Below, in pieces: positions 1 to 6,973 of a stretch of DNA of 9,507 bases. The first letter of the stretch is position 1. The number at the start of each line of letters is the position of its first letter. The position numbers were made by a program, and so were the translations under genes. The notes beneath the pieces are model-generated. The model ran no database searches. It was given only the letters and a program-made list of their open reading frames with translations, and was not told the origin of the DNA. Origin of the DNA: DATGKK01 sp035294725 (GTDB lineage: Bacteria > Actinomycetota > Acidimicrobiia > Acidimicrobiales > Bog-793); assembly GCA_035294725.1 (NCBI GenBank), contig DATGKK010000068.1, positions 1-9,507 of the forward strand, written 5' to 3'.

Positions 1-635
1 CCTTTTTGCCCCGCGGCATCACGATCGAGCTCGTCGGGGACGCGAACGACTACGTCGGAAAGGGGCTGTCCGGCGGCCGGCTCGTGCTGAGGCCCGACCC
101 TGCCGCGCCGGTGCCGGCAGAGGAGCAGGTCATCGCGGGGAACGTGGTCCTCTACGGCGCCACGAGCGGGGAGGCCTTCATTCGGGGCCAGGTCGGGGAG
201 CGGTGCTGTGTCCGGAACTCCGGCGCGACGGCGGTCGTCGAGGGCGTTGGCGACCACGGCTGTGAGTACATGACCGGGGGCACCGTGCTCGTGCTCGGGC
301 CGACCGGCCGGAACTTCGCGGCAGGGATGTCCGGCGGCGTCGCCTACGTCCACGATCCCGGCGGGGTGCTCGAAGGCCGCTGCAACCTCGAGATGGTGGC
401 GCTCGATCCGCTCGACGAGGAGGACGTGCGCACCGTGAGCGGCCTGATCGCCCGCCACGCCGAGCTCACCGGCTCACCGGTCGCCGGCCGCCTCCTCGAG
501 AGGGCAGCCGAGCTCGGGACCGAGATGGTGAAGGTCATGCCCCGGGACTACCGCCGGATCCTCGAGGCGACGAGGCGGGCCCTCGAGGCCGGGGAGCCGG
601 TCGAGGAGGCGATCATGGCGGCCGTCAATGGGTGA
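1..635 (+). CDS. gltB: Glutamate synthase large subunit (GltB), C-terminal fragment, truncated by the window edge
   Basis: The frame is open from the first base (first full codon at position 3) and ends at TGA 633-635, giving about 211 codons. This is the C-terminal GXGXG beta-helix domain of ferredoxin/NADPH-type glutamate synthase large subunits. The opening GDANDYVGKGLSGG (from about position 36) is a family hallmark, followed by repeating Gly-rich turns such as GGTVLVLGPTGRNFAAGMSGG (about 280-340). The end matches the family's closing helix region (HAELTGSPVAGRLL, then VKVMPRDYRRIL). In the whole enzyme, of about 1,500 residues, this domain is structural and links the amidotransferase, central and FMN/3Fe-4S synthase domains, all of which lie outside the window. 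GltB makes glutamate from 2-oxoglutarate using ammonia channelled from glutamine. It overlaps gltD by 8 nt in the order expected for a gltBD operon. Identification is firm; only the missing 5' part is uncertain. Confidence 0.96.
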   Translation, partial: FLPRGITIELVGDANDYVGKGLSGGRLVLRPDPAAPVPAEEQVIAGNVVLYGATSGEAFIRGQVGERCCVRNSGATAVVEGVGDHGCEYMTGGTVLVLGPTGRNFAAGMSGGVAYVHDPGGVLEGRCNLEMVALDPLDEEDVRTVSGLIARHAELTGSPVAGRLLERAAELGTEMVKVMPRDYRRILEATRRALEAGEPVEEAIMAAVNG

Positions 636-2127
636 CGCCCGCGGGTTCCTCCGCCACCGCCGCGCCGGCCCGGCCCGGCGCCCGGCCGAGCTGCGGGTGC
701 GGGACTGGCGGGAGGTCTACCTCCCTCTCTCCCCGGCGCACCTCGCCGAGCAGGCCTCCCGCTGCATGGACTGCGGGATCCCCTTCTGCCACGAGGGCTG
801 CCCGCTCGGGAACCTCGTCCCGGAGTGGAACGACCTCGTGGTGCGCGGCCGGCTGGACGAGGCCGCCGCCCGGCTGCACGCGACGAACAACTTCCCAGAG
901 TTCACGGGCCGGCTCTGCCCGGCGCCGTGCGAGGGATCGTGCGTGCTCGGCATCTCCGACGAGCCGGTGCTCATCCGGCAGGTCGAGCTCGAGGTAGCCG
1001 AGCACGCCGCGCGAGGCGGGCTCGCCCCGCTCCGGCCGGCCCGCTCGACCGGGCGGTCCGTCGGCGTGGTCGGGTCGGGGCCGTCCGGCCTCGCGGCGGC
1101 TCAGCAGCTCACCCGCGCCGGCCACCGTGTCGTCGTGTTCGAGCGGGCCGAGCGCCCGGGGGGGCTGCTCCGCTACGGCATCCCGGAGTTCAAGATGGAA
1201 AAGGCCGTCCTCGACCGCCGCCTTGCCCAGATGGTCGACGAGGGCACGGAGCTCCGCACCAACTGCAGCGTCGGGGGGCTCTCCGGCGAGGTGCCCGGCG
1301 CCGCCGCGCGAGCGGCCATCGTCCTGCCGGCCCAGCTGCTCCTCGAGGAGTTCGACGCCGTCCTGCTCGCCATCGGCTCGACGCGGCCCCGGGACCTAGC
1401 GGTCCCCGGGCGGCAGCTCGACGGCGTCCACTTCGCCATGGAGTACCTGAAGGGGGCGAACCTCGCGTGCGAGGGCACTATCTCGCGGCCGCCCATCTCG
1501 GCGGCGGGCCGTCACGTCGTCATCGTCGGCGGGGGCGACACCGGGGCGGACTGCCTCGGGACGGTGCACCGGCAGGGTGCCCGCTCGGTGCACCAGCTCG
1601 AGATCCTCGCCGCGCCGCCAGCGCGCCGGGCCGAGTCCAACCCGTGGCCGACCTGGCCGGTCGTGCTGCGCAGCTCTGCCGCCCACGAGGAGGGCGGCAG
1701 GCGGCTGTTCGGGGTCGCGACCGACTCTCTCGTCGGCGACGGGCGGGGGCATGTGAGGGCCCTTCGGCTGCACGAGGTCCGGGAGGAGGCGACCGGCGGC
1801 CGCGGGTTCGTGGCCATCCCCGGCACCGAGCGAGAGCTCGAGGCGGACCTGGTGCTGCTGGCGCTCGGCTTCGCCGGGCCCGAGCGCGAGGGAGCCGTGG
1901 CGGAGCTCAACGTGTGCCTCGACCCTCGGGGCACCGTCGCCGTCGACGACCGCTTCATGACGAGCGTGGAGGGCGTCTTCGCCTGCGGCGACGCCGTCCG
2001 GGGCCAGAGCCTCGTCGTGTGGGCCATCGCCGAGGGCCGGGCGGCGGCGGCCGGGATCGACCTCTACCTCACGGAGCGGACTGCTCTCCCGGCGCCGATC
2101 CGGCCCGGGCAGCTCTCGTGGTCCTGA
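628..2127 (+). CDS. gltD: Glutamate synthase [NADPH] small subunit (GltD)
   Basis: A complete 499-residue flavoprotein, close to the family's usual length of about 480. It oxidises NADPH on FAD and passes electrons through iron-sulfur clusters to GltB. The N-terminal cluster region has Cys46, Cys49, Cys54 and Cys58 (CMDCGIPFCHEGC) and Cys97, Cys101 and Cys105 (CPAPCEGSC). The FAD-binding dinucleotide fold shows GSGPSG at 149-154, then the family segment PGGLLRYGIPEFKMEK at about 177-192. The second dinucleotide fold, for NADPH, shows GGGDTG at 301-306. The closing FAD motif is FACGDAVRGQSLVVWAIAEG at 451-470. ATG 628 is chosen because the resulting MGDARGFL is a typical GltD N-terminus. It lies inside the gltB stop region (ATGGGTGA), and the nearest purine-rich stretch (GAGGAGG, 603-609) is too far away for a normal ribosome site, so translation is probably coupled to gltB. 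No frameshift or missing key residue is seen. Confidence 0.97.
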   Translation: MGDARGFLRHRRAGPARRPAELRVRDWREVYLPLSPAHLAEQASRCMDCGIPFCHEGCPLGNLVPEWNDLVVRGRLDEAAARLHATNNFPEFTGRLCPAPCEGSCVLGISDEPVLIRQVELEVAEHAARGGLAPLRPARSTGRSVGVVGSGPSGLAAAQQLTRAGHRVVVFERAERPGGLLRYGIPEFKMEKAVLDRRLAQMVDEGTELRTNCSVGGLSGEVPGAAARAAIVLPAQLLLEEFDAVLLAIGSTRPRDLAVPGRQLDGVHFAMEYLKGANLACEGTISRPPISAAGRHVVIVGGGDTGADCLGTVHRQGARSVHQLEILAAPPARRAESNPWPTWPVVLRSSAAHEEGGRRLFGVATDSLVGDGRGHVRALRLHEVREEATGGRGFVAIPGTERELEADLVLLALGFAGPEREGAVAELNVCLDPRGTVAVDDRFMTSVEGVFACGDAVRGQSLVVWAIAEGRAAAAGIDLYLTERTALPAPIRPGQLSWS

Positions 2128-2134
2128 CGGGCGC

Positions 2135-2150
2135 CCGGGCGGCGGCCCGG
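2135..2150 (+). terminator. Candidate GC hairpin just downstream of gltD
   Basis: CCGGGC at 2135-2140 pairs perfectly with GCCCGG at 2145-2150 around a GGCG loop, starting 8 nt after the gltD stop codon. The position fits a terminator for the gltBD transcript. There is no following T tract, which is common for hairpin terminators in GC-rich actinobacteria but removes the main diagnostic sign. A 6-bp GC stem is also not rare by chance in DNA of this composition. Confidence 0.35.
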
Positions 2151-2304
2151 CCGCGGCGCAGCGCGGGGACGAGCCGCGGAGCCGGTGCCCTCGGCAGGCC
2201 GAGCACGCGGCACCGATCCCGCCGGGAGACCTTGGCGGGGGAGGCCGGCGAGATGGGCAGCTCGATCGCCCTTCGTGGAGCTGAGGGAGCGGGGGAGTGC
2301 GTCG

Positions 2305-2370
2305 GAGAGTGCCCTTTGCCGGAGGGCGGGGCACCGCTCGCAGAGCGGGCACCTCTCGTCGCCCTCCGGC
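2305..2370. terminator. Nested and competing inverted repeats, possible bidirectional terminator
   Basis: Three stems are readable. Stem B: GCCGGAGGGCG (2318-2328) is an 11-bp perfect inverted repeat with CGCCCTCCGGC (2360-2370). Stem C, nested in its loop: CCGCTC (2334-2339) with GAGCGG (2343-2348) around a 3-nt loop. Stem A: GAGAGTGCCC (2305-2314) pairs with GGGCACCTCTC (2347-2357) with one bulged base. A crosses B and shares bases with C, so A and B+C are alternatives unless a pseudoknot forms. The element lies between two convergent genes, about 82 nt past the end of the - strand gene and about 180 nt past gltD, so a two-way terminator is the simplest reading. No T tract follows on either strand. 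Confidence 0.45.
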
Positions 2371-2451
2371 CACGCGTGGGACGTGTGGGAGCCTCAGGCC
2401 GCACCGGCGACGCTCCGGGACGAGGTGCGGGGGGCGGGCAGGAGCTGGTGG

Positions 2452-5133
2452 TCAGCTCTGGCGGGGGCCGTCCGGGCCGTCCCAGCCGATGGCGGCGGCG
2501 CCGGGGGCGGTGCGGCCGTGGAGGGTCCGCTCGGCGATCCAGGCCTCGAGCTTCGGGGCCTCCATCGGGACGGCGACGTGGAAGCCCTGGAGGGCGTCGC
2601 AGCCGAGACCGACCAGCTCCCGGAGGACCGGCGCCGAGTCCACGCCCTCGGCGATGACCGAGAGCCCGAGGCTGTGGCCGAGCTCGACGACCGCGCGCAC
2701 GATCGCCCCGGCAGCCTCGTCGCGAAGCAGGGACTTCACGAAGGACTTGTCGATCTTGACGGCGGCGACCGGGAGCCGCTGCAGGTAGGCGAGGGAGGAG
2801 TAGCCCGTGCCGAAGTCGTCGATGGCAAAGCTCACCCCCTCGGCCGTGAGCGCCTCCAGGCGGCGGATCGCTCCCTCGGGGTCGAGCATGACGGCGCTCT
2901 CGGTGATCTCGAGCTCGACCGACTCCGGGCGGAGGCCCGAGCGCTCGATCGCCGAGAGGACCGAGCCGGGCAGGGCCGGGTCGTGCACGGTGCCCGCAGA
3001 GAGGTTCACGGCCACCGGCAGCTGCCACCCCGCCCGCTGCCAGGATGCGCACTCGGCGAGGGCGCGGCCGAGCACCCAGGTCGTGAGCTCCCGGATGAGC
3101 CCGGTCTGCTCGGCGAGCGGCACGAAGACGTCGGGGAGGAGGAGGCCGCGGGTCGGGTGCTGCCAGCGCACGAGCGCCTCCACGCCGGTCGGGCGGCCGT
3201 CGCCGGCGGAGACCTTCGGCTGGTAGTCGAGCCGGAGCTCGCCCCGGTCGATCGCCTCGGCGAGCTCGCTCGCAAGGGCGAGGCGCGAGAGGCTCGAGCG
3301 CTCTAGGTCGTCCACGTACCGGCGGACGCCGGCGTGCTCGCTCTTGGCCTGGTACATGGCGGTCTCGGCCCGGCGGAGGAGGTCGACGAGCGCGACCTCG
3401 CCGTCCCGCTCGGCCGTGGTCGAGGCCACCCCGACGCTGCCGCGAAGGCGCAGGTTCAGCCCTCCGACGGGCAGGGCGTCGCCGACGGCCGACAGGAGGC
3501 GGTAGGCGAAGTCCTGCTCCGCCTGCTCGGAGCCGAGGGGGGAGCAGACGACGGCGAACTCGTCGCCGCCGAGGCGCACCACGATCTCGATGGGGGCGCC
3601 GATCCGCTCGAGGCGGCGGGCGATCTCGACGAGGACGCGGTCCCCGACGGCGTGCCCGAGCGTGTCGTTGATCTCCTTGAAGCGGTCGATGTCGAGCACG
3701 AACACGCTGCGGTCGGCGGCCGGCGCGAGCTCGGCACCCGGCGGCCCGGCCGCGAGGTGGCGGCTCCCGAGCCGGAGCCGGTTCGGGAGCCCCGTGAGGG
3801 GGTCCTGGAGCGCCTGGGCGCGAATGGCCGCCTCGGCACGTGCGCGCGCGCTCGCGGCGGCGAGGACGTTCGCCACGGCCTGCACGAAGTTGACGTCGTC
3901 GCCCGTGAACTCGCGCCGGCTGCGCGCACCGACCCCGACGACGCCACACGGGCTGTCCTGGCCCGGGATCGGCACCTCCACGACCGAGACCGCCCGCGCC
4001 CGGGTCCAGAGCTCCGGGACGTCGAAGCGTTCTTCGACCTCGAGGTCCTGGCTCACGACGACCTGTTGCGTGACGAGGGCGAAGCTCGCCGGCGACGAGG
4101 TGGGGTCGATCGGGAGGAGCTCGCTCCCGGCCACGACGTGCCCCCGGCTCGCCGACAGCGTGAGGAGGGAGGCGTCCGGGTACGACTCGAGGACGTGCAC
4201 CATCTCGGCGTCGAGCTGCTCGGCGAGGACGGTGACGGCGTCCTCGACGAGGCTCGAGTAGTCGAGCCCGACGAGGGCCCACCGGCCGAGGTCGGCGAGC
4301 GCGGCCTGGCGATCCCCGTTCGCCCTGAGGCGTGCCTCGGCCTCCTGCTGGGCGGTGACGTCCCGGAGCGTGACCACGAAACCTGCCACGGCCGGGTCGG
4401 AGAGGAGGTTGTTGCCGATCGACTCGACGTGGCGCCACGAGCCGTCGGCGTGCCGCATGCGGAAGGTCTCGACCGGCTGCACCCCTGGCCGATCGAGGGC
4501 GGCCTTGATGCTGTCCCGGCAGCGCTCGCGGTCGTCGGGGTGGACGAGCGTGAGGACGTCGATCACGTCGCCGGCCCTCCACGGGTAGCCGAGGACGCGC
4601 TGGCAGGCAGGGTTCACGTAGTGCAGGCAGCCGTCCTCGGTGAGGACGAGGATCACGTCGGAGGCCTGCTCGACGAGGGCCGCCTGGCGGCGGGCCGCCC
4701 GCAGCACGGCGGTCTCGGCGGCCACGCGTGCCGAGGCGTCGACGACGATGCCGGCGAAGCCCGAGGGCCGGCCGGCGGCGTCGGTGAGCGGCTGCGCCCA
4801 GGCTTCGAAGTTGCGCCCCGCGTAGGCGATCTGCGCCCGGTGCACCGGCTCGCCCGCCATCACCCGGCGTGCCTGCTCGACGATGAGGGGGTAGGACGCG
4901 AACACCTCGAGGAAGCTCCGGCCGACGACCCGCTCGGCGTCGACCTCGAACTGGGTGAGGAGGCCGCCCTCCATCCAGGTGACCATGCCGGCGCCGTCGC
5001 AGGCGAACAGCAGGATCGGGCCCGACCGGGCGAGGCCGGAGACCGCCGCTGCCGCGCCGGCCTGCATCCCGGTGAAAGGACCGCCGGGCTCGTCCCCAGT
5101 CGTGGCCCTCGAGCAGGCCGTTTCGAGCTCCAC
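2452..5133 (-). CDS. PAS-PAS-GAF-GGDEF-EAL cyclic-di-GMP turnover protein
   Basis: A large sensor enzyme of 893 residues, with no membrane segment or signal peptide, so cytosolic. Domains in order: PAS about 37-137, PAS about 149-267 (ending in the typical FVVTLRDVTAQ), GAF about 277-432, GGDEF about 442-607, EAL about 620-872. The diguanylate cyclase domain has DPLTGLPNR (444-452), metal-binding Asp481 in DIDRFKEIND and an intact GGDEF at 522-526. The usual inhibitory RxxD site before it reads APIE (513-516), so product inhibition is probably lost. The phosphodiesterase domain keeps EAL (652-654), Asn710, Glu742, the DD of DDFGTG (772-773), Lys793, Glu829 and Gln849, so it should be active. 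The start is GTG 5133, with GGGAGG at 5147-5142 about 8 nt upstream. GTG 5157 is the longest possible start (901 residues; an in-frame stop lies at 5173-5175) but lacks a good ribosome site. The balance of synthesis and breakdown and the sensed ligand are unknown. Confidence 0.95.
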   Translation of the reverse strand: MELETACSRATTGDEPGGPFTGMQAGAAAAVSGLARSGPILLFACDGAGMVTWMEGGLLTQFEVDAERVVGRSFLEVFASYPLIVEQARRVMAGEPVHRAQIAYAGRNFEAWAQPLTDAAGRPSGFAGIVVDASARVAAETAVLRAARRQAALVEQASDVILVLTEDGCLHYVNPACQRVLGYPWRAGDVIDVLTLVHPDDRERCRDSIKAALDRPGVQPVETFRMRHADGSWRHVESIGNNLLSDPAVAGFVVTLRDVTAQQEAEARLRANGDRQAALADLGRWALVGLDYSSLVEDAVTVLAEQLDAEMVHVLESYPDASLLTLSASRGHVVAGSELLPIDPTSSPASFALVTQQVVVSQDLEVEERFDVPELWTRARAVSVVEVPIPGQDSPCGVVGVGARSRREFTGDDVNFVQAVANVLAAASARARAEAAIRAQALQDPLTGLPNRLRLGSRHLAAGPPGAELAPAADRSVFVLDIDRFKEINDTLGHAVGDRVLVEIARRLERIGAPIEIVVRLGGDEFAVVCSPLGSEQAEQDFAYRLLSAVGDALPVGGLNLRLRGSVGVASTTAERDGEVALVDLLRRAETAMYQAKSEHAGVRRYVDDLERSSLSRLALASELAEAIDRGELRLDYQPKVSAGDGRPTGVEALVRWQHPTRGLLLPDVFVPLAEQTGLIRELTTWVLGRALAECASWQRAGWQLPVAVNLSAGTVHDPALPGSVLSAIERSGLRPESVELEITESAVMLDPEGAIRRLEALTAEGVSFAIDDFGTGYSSLAYLQRLPVAAVKIDKSFVKSLLRDEAAGAIVRAVVELGHSLGLSVIAEGVDSAPVLRELVGLGCDALQGFHVAVPMEAPKLEAWIAERTLHGRTAPGAAAIGWDGPDGPRQS

Positions 5134-5141
5134 TGGCACCC

Positions 5142-5147
5142 CCTCCC
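5142..5147 (-). promoter_or_regulatory. Ribosome-binding site deciding the GGDEF-EAL start
   Basis: On the - strand GGGAGG occupies 5147-5142, 8 nt before GTG 5133. The same purine run would lie inside the coding sequence if GTG 5157 were used, and is too close to GTG 5139. This is the reason for preferring GTG 5133. Confidence 0.55.
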
Positions 5148-5158
5148 CTGCCGGCACC

Positions 5159-5188
5159 AGGATAGTCGATTCTCACCCTGAGTGGTCA
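5159..5188 (-). promoter_or_regulatory. Weak candidate promoter for the GGDEF-EAL gene
   Basis: On the - strand TATCCT (5164-5159) resembles a -10 box, and TGACCA (5188-5183) could be a poor -35 at an 18-nt spacing. Transcription would then start near 5152, which would leave out GTG 5157 and agree with translation from GTG 5133. The match is weak and rests on position as much as on sequence. Confidence 0.22.
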
Positions 5189-5197
5189 CACAACCAC
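5182..5197. promoter_or_regulatory. Small inverted repeat in the divergent promoter region, possible operator
   Basis: GTGGT (5182-5186) and ACCAC (5193-5197) form a perfect 5-bp inverted repeat around CACACA, in the 190-nt space between two divergent genes and overlapping the proposed - strand -35 element. The surrounding 5161-5217 is noticeably less GC-rich than the genes on either side, as promoters in GC-rich genomes often are. A dimeric regulator could bind here, but the arms are short. Confidence 0.25.
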
Positions 5198-5227
5198 AGG
5201 TTCACCCTTCCGGGCAGGTGGCCCCGG

Positions 5228-5257
5228 TTGGTCGCCTCGCCGCCCGGCTCCTATTGT
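5228..5257 (+). promoter_or_regulatory. Weak candidate promoter for the acyl-CoA synthetase gene
   Basis: TTGGTC (5228-5233) and TATTGT (5252-5257) are spaced by 18 nt and resemble sigma-70-type -35 and -10 boxes. A start near 5264 would give a leader of about 60 nt to ATG 5324. TATTGT is one of the few AT-rich hexamers in this interval, but neither box matches consensus closely. Confidence 0.28.
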
Positions 5258-5307
5258 TGCGAGGGGCCGCCGGGGCGTCCCGGACCTGCCGCACCCCGGT
5301 GGCGAAA

Positions 5308-5314
5308 GGGGGAG
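5308..5314 (+). promoter_or_regulatory. Ribosome-binding site of the acyl-CoA synthetase gene
   Basis: GGGGGAG at 5308-5314 lies 9 nt before ATG 5324, within a longer purine run (5305-5320). It fixes the start, since the frame stays open as far as 4955 into the divergent gene. A second in-frame ATG at 5336 is possible but too far from the site. Confidence 0.65.
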
Positions 5315-5323
5315 AGAGAGCCG

Positions 5324-6973
5324 ATGCGCAGCACGATGCAGGAGGCGCCGCTGCTCGTCCGCGAGATCCTGCGCCACGGGGCGCAGGTCTACGGGCCGAG
5401 CGAGGTCGTCACCTTCGAGGGCGACTCGTTCCGCCGGGCGACCTTCGCCGAGGTGGCAGCCCGGGCGGCGCAGCTCGCCCACGGCCTTGCCGGCCTCGGA
5501 GTCGGCGAGGGCGACCGGGTGGGGACCTTCTGCTTCAACCACCAGGAGCACGTCGAGGCCTACCTCGCCATCCCGAGCATGGGCGCCGTGCTGCACACCT
5601 TGAACATCCGGCTCTTTCCCGAGCAGCTGCGCTACGTGATCGACCACGCCGGGGACAAGGTCGTGATCTGCGACGCCGCGGTCGCCGGCCTCCTCGCCCG
5701 GGTCGTGGGGGAGTGCCCGACCGTCGAGCGCGTGGTCGTCGTCGGCAGCGGCGACGTGAGCGCTCTCGAGCGGATCGAGGGGCTCGGCGAGCGGCTCGTC
5801 TCCTACGAGGAGCTCCTCGCCGGCCAGCCCGACAGCTACGAGTGGCCCGATCTCGACGAGAGAGAGGCCGCCGCCATGTGCTACACGAGCGGGACGACCG
5901 GGAACCCGAAGGGAGTGGCCTACAGCCACCGGTCCACCTACCTGCACTCGCTCGCGAGCACCTCGAGCGCCACCCTCGGCATCTCGAGCCGGGACCGGAT
6001 CCTCGTCGTCGTGCCCCAGTTCCACGCCAACGCCTGGGGCATCCCTTACTCTGCCTGGCTCTCTGGGGCGGACCTCATCATGCCGAGGCAGTTCCTCCAG
6101 GCCGAGCCGCTCGTGAAGATCATCGAGGCCGAGCGGCCGACCTTCGCCGGGGCCGTGCCGACGATCTGGAACGACGTCCTTCGCTACGCCGAGGCCCACA
6201 GCTCGGACCTCTCCTCGTTCCGCGCCATCGTCTGCGGCGGGTCGGCCGTGCCGAGGTCGCTCATGGAGCGCTTCGAGCAGCTCTATAGCGTACCGATCAT
6301 CCAGGCCTGGGGGATGACCGAGACGAGCCCCCTCGGCGCCGTGGCCGTTCCCCCACGCGACGCCGAGGGAGAGCGGGCGTGGTCGTACCGGACCAAGGCG
6401 GGCCGGGTCGCGTTCGGGGTCGAGGTCCGGGTCGTCGACGGCGCGGGCAACGTGGCGCCGCGCGACGGGGCGACCGTCGGGGAGTTCGAGGTGCGGGGGC
6501 CGTGGGTGACCGGCTCCTACCAGGGCGACCCCGCTCCCGAGCGCTTCCACGACGGCTGGCTGCGCACCGGCGACGTCGGCACGGTCGACGAGCTCGGCTA
6601 CCTCACGATCACCGACCGGACCAAGGACGTCATCAAGACCGGGGGCGAGTGGATCTCCTCGGTGGAGCTCGAGAACGCGCTCATGGGCCATCCGGCCGTG
6701 TTCGAGGCTGCCGTGGTCGCAATCCCCGACGAGCGCTGGGACGAGCGCCCCTTGGCCTGCGTCGTGCTCGCCGAGGGGGCGAGCGCGACCCCTGAGGAGC
6801 TCGCCGCCTTCCTCTCGGGCAAGGTCGCGCGCTGGTGGGTGCCCGAGCGCTGGAGCTTCGTCGCCGAGGTCCCGAAGACGAGCGTCGGCAAGTTCGACAA
6901 GAAGGTCCTGCGGGCGCAGTTCGCGAAGGGCGAGCTCACGGTCGTCGCCGTCGACCGGGCGCCCGCGTCGTGA
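5324..6973 (+). CDS. Fatty-acyl-CoA synthetase, AMP-binding family (AlkK/FadD-like)
   Basis: A complete 549-residue adenylate-forming enzyme, the usual size for medium/long-chain acyl-CoA ligases such as AlkK (about 546). It should activate a carboxylic acid with ATP to an acyl-AMP and transfer it to CoA. Visible motifs: the phosphate-binding loop YTSGTTGNPKG at 187-197; QFHANAWGIPY at 232-242, a stretch characteristic of the AlkK-like branch; WGMTETSP at 329-336; GWLRTGD at 411-417; the hinge DRTKDVIKTGGEWIS at 431-445; and the C-terminal catalytic Lys523 in VGKFDKK. All core residues are present, so it looks active. No membrane segment is seen. The start is ATG 5324, supported by GGGGGAG 9 nt upstream. 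The stop overlaps the next gene's GTG. The substrate cannot be read from sequence: medium- or long-chain fatty acids are most likely, but 3-methylmercaptopropionyl-CoA ligase (DmdB) belongs to the same branch. No beta-oxidation gene is adjacent. Confidence 0.94.
   Translation: MRSTMQEAPLLVREILRHGAQVYGPSEVVTFEGDSFRRATFAEVAARAAQLAHGLAGLGVGEGDRVGTFCFNHQEHVEAYLAIPSMGAVLHTLNIRLFPEQLRYVIDHAGDKVVICDAAVAGLLARVVGECPTVERVVVVGSGDVSALERIEGLGERLVSYEELLAGQPDSYEWPDLDEREAAAMCYTSGTTGNPKGVAYSHRSTYLHSLASTSSATLGISSRDRILVVVPQFHANAWGIPYSAWLSGADLIMPRQFLQAEPLVKIIEAERPTFAGAVPTIWNDVLRYAEAHSSDLSSFRAIVCGGSAVPRSLMERFEQLYSVPIIQAWGMTETSPLGAVAVPPRDAEGERAWSYRTKAGRVAFGVEVRVVDGAGNVAPRDGATVGEFEVRGPWVTGSYQGDPAPERFHDGWLRTGDVGTVDELGYLTITDRTKDVIKTGGEWISSVELENALMGHPAVFEAAVVAIPDERWDERPLACVVLAEGASATPEELAAFLSGKVARWWVPERWSFVAEVPKTSVGKFDKKVLRAQFAKGELTVVAVDRAPAS

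Larger units (their letters stand above)
2128..2451. other. Non-coding gap between convergent gltD and the GGDEF-EAL gene
   Basis: These 324 nt separate the stop codons of two genes that converge. Frames that cross it on either strand are only extensions of shadow frames; their translations are low-complexity Arg/Pro/Gly/Ala runs with no recognisable domain and no convincing ribosome site. What it does hold is secondary structure: a GC-only hairpin 8 nt after the gltD stop, and a denser set of inverted repeats at 2305-2370, both listed separately. A 10-bp perfect palindrome, CCACGCGTGG, sits at 2370-2379, directly abutting the second structure. No T-rich tract, tRNA or insertion-sequence end is visible. 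Confidence 0.7.

Noticed and set aside
2370..2379. A perfect 10-bp palindrome, CCACGCGTGG.
   Set aside because: It is too short and CpG-rich to call an operator or attachment site on its own in DNA of this composition; it is only mentioned as adjoining the hairpin cluster.
825..2657. A 610-codon + strand frame across gltD and the gap after it.
   Set aside because: The translation is Arg/Ala/Gly/Pro-rich without motifs, and gltD explains most of the interval. The part in the gap (2128-2451) has no start signal of its own.
2069..5176. A 1035-codon open frame on the - strand, offset from the GGDEF-EAL gene.
   Set aside because: Its translation is almost wholly Arg/Pro/Gly/Ala low complexity with no domain; the overlapping frame carries five recognisable domains. 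It is a GC-bias shadow.
3334..5181. A 615-codon open frame on the + strand antisense to the GGDEF-EAL gene.
   Set aside because: It is rich in Val, Glu, Asp, Gly and Arg as antisense frames of GC-rich genes are, shows no motif, and covers exactly the conserved PAS/GAF/GGDEF coding region.
5186..6691. A 501-codon open frame on the - strand antisense to the acyl-CoA synthetase.
   Set aside because: No domain is recognisable, and the + strand holds a full set of AMP-binding motifs across the same bases.
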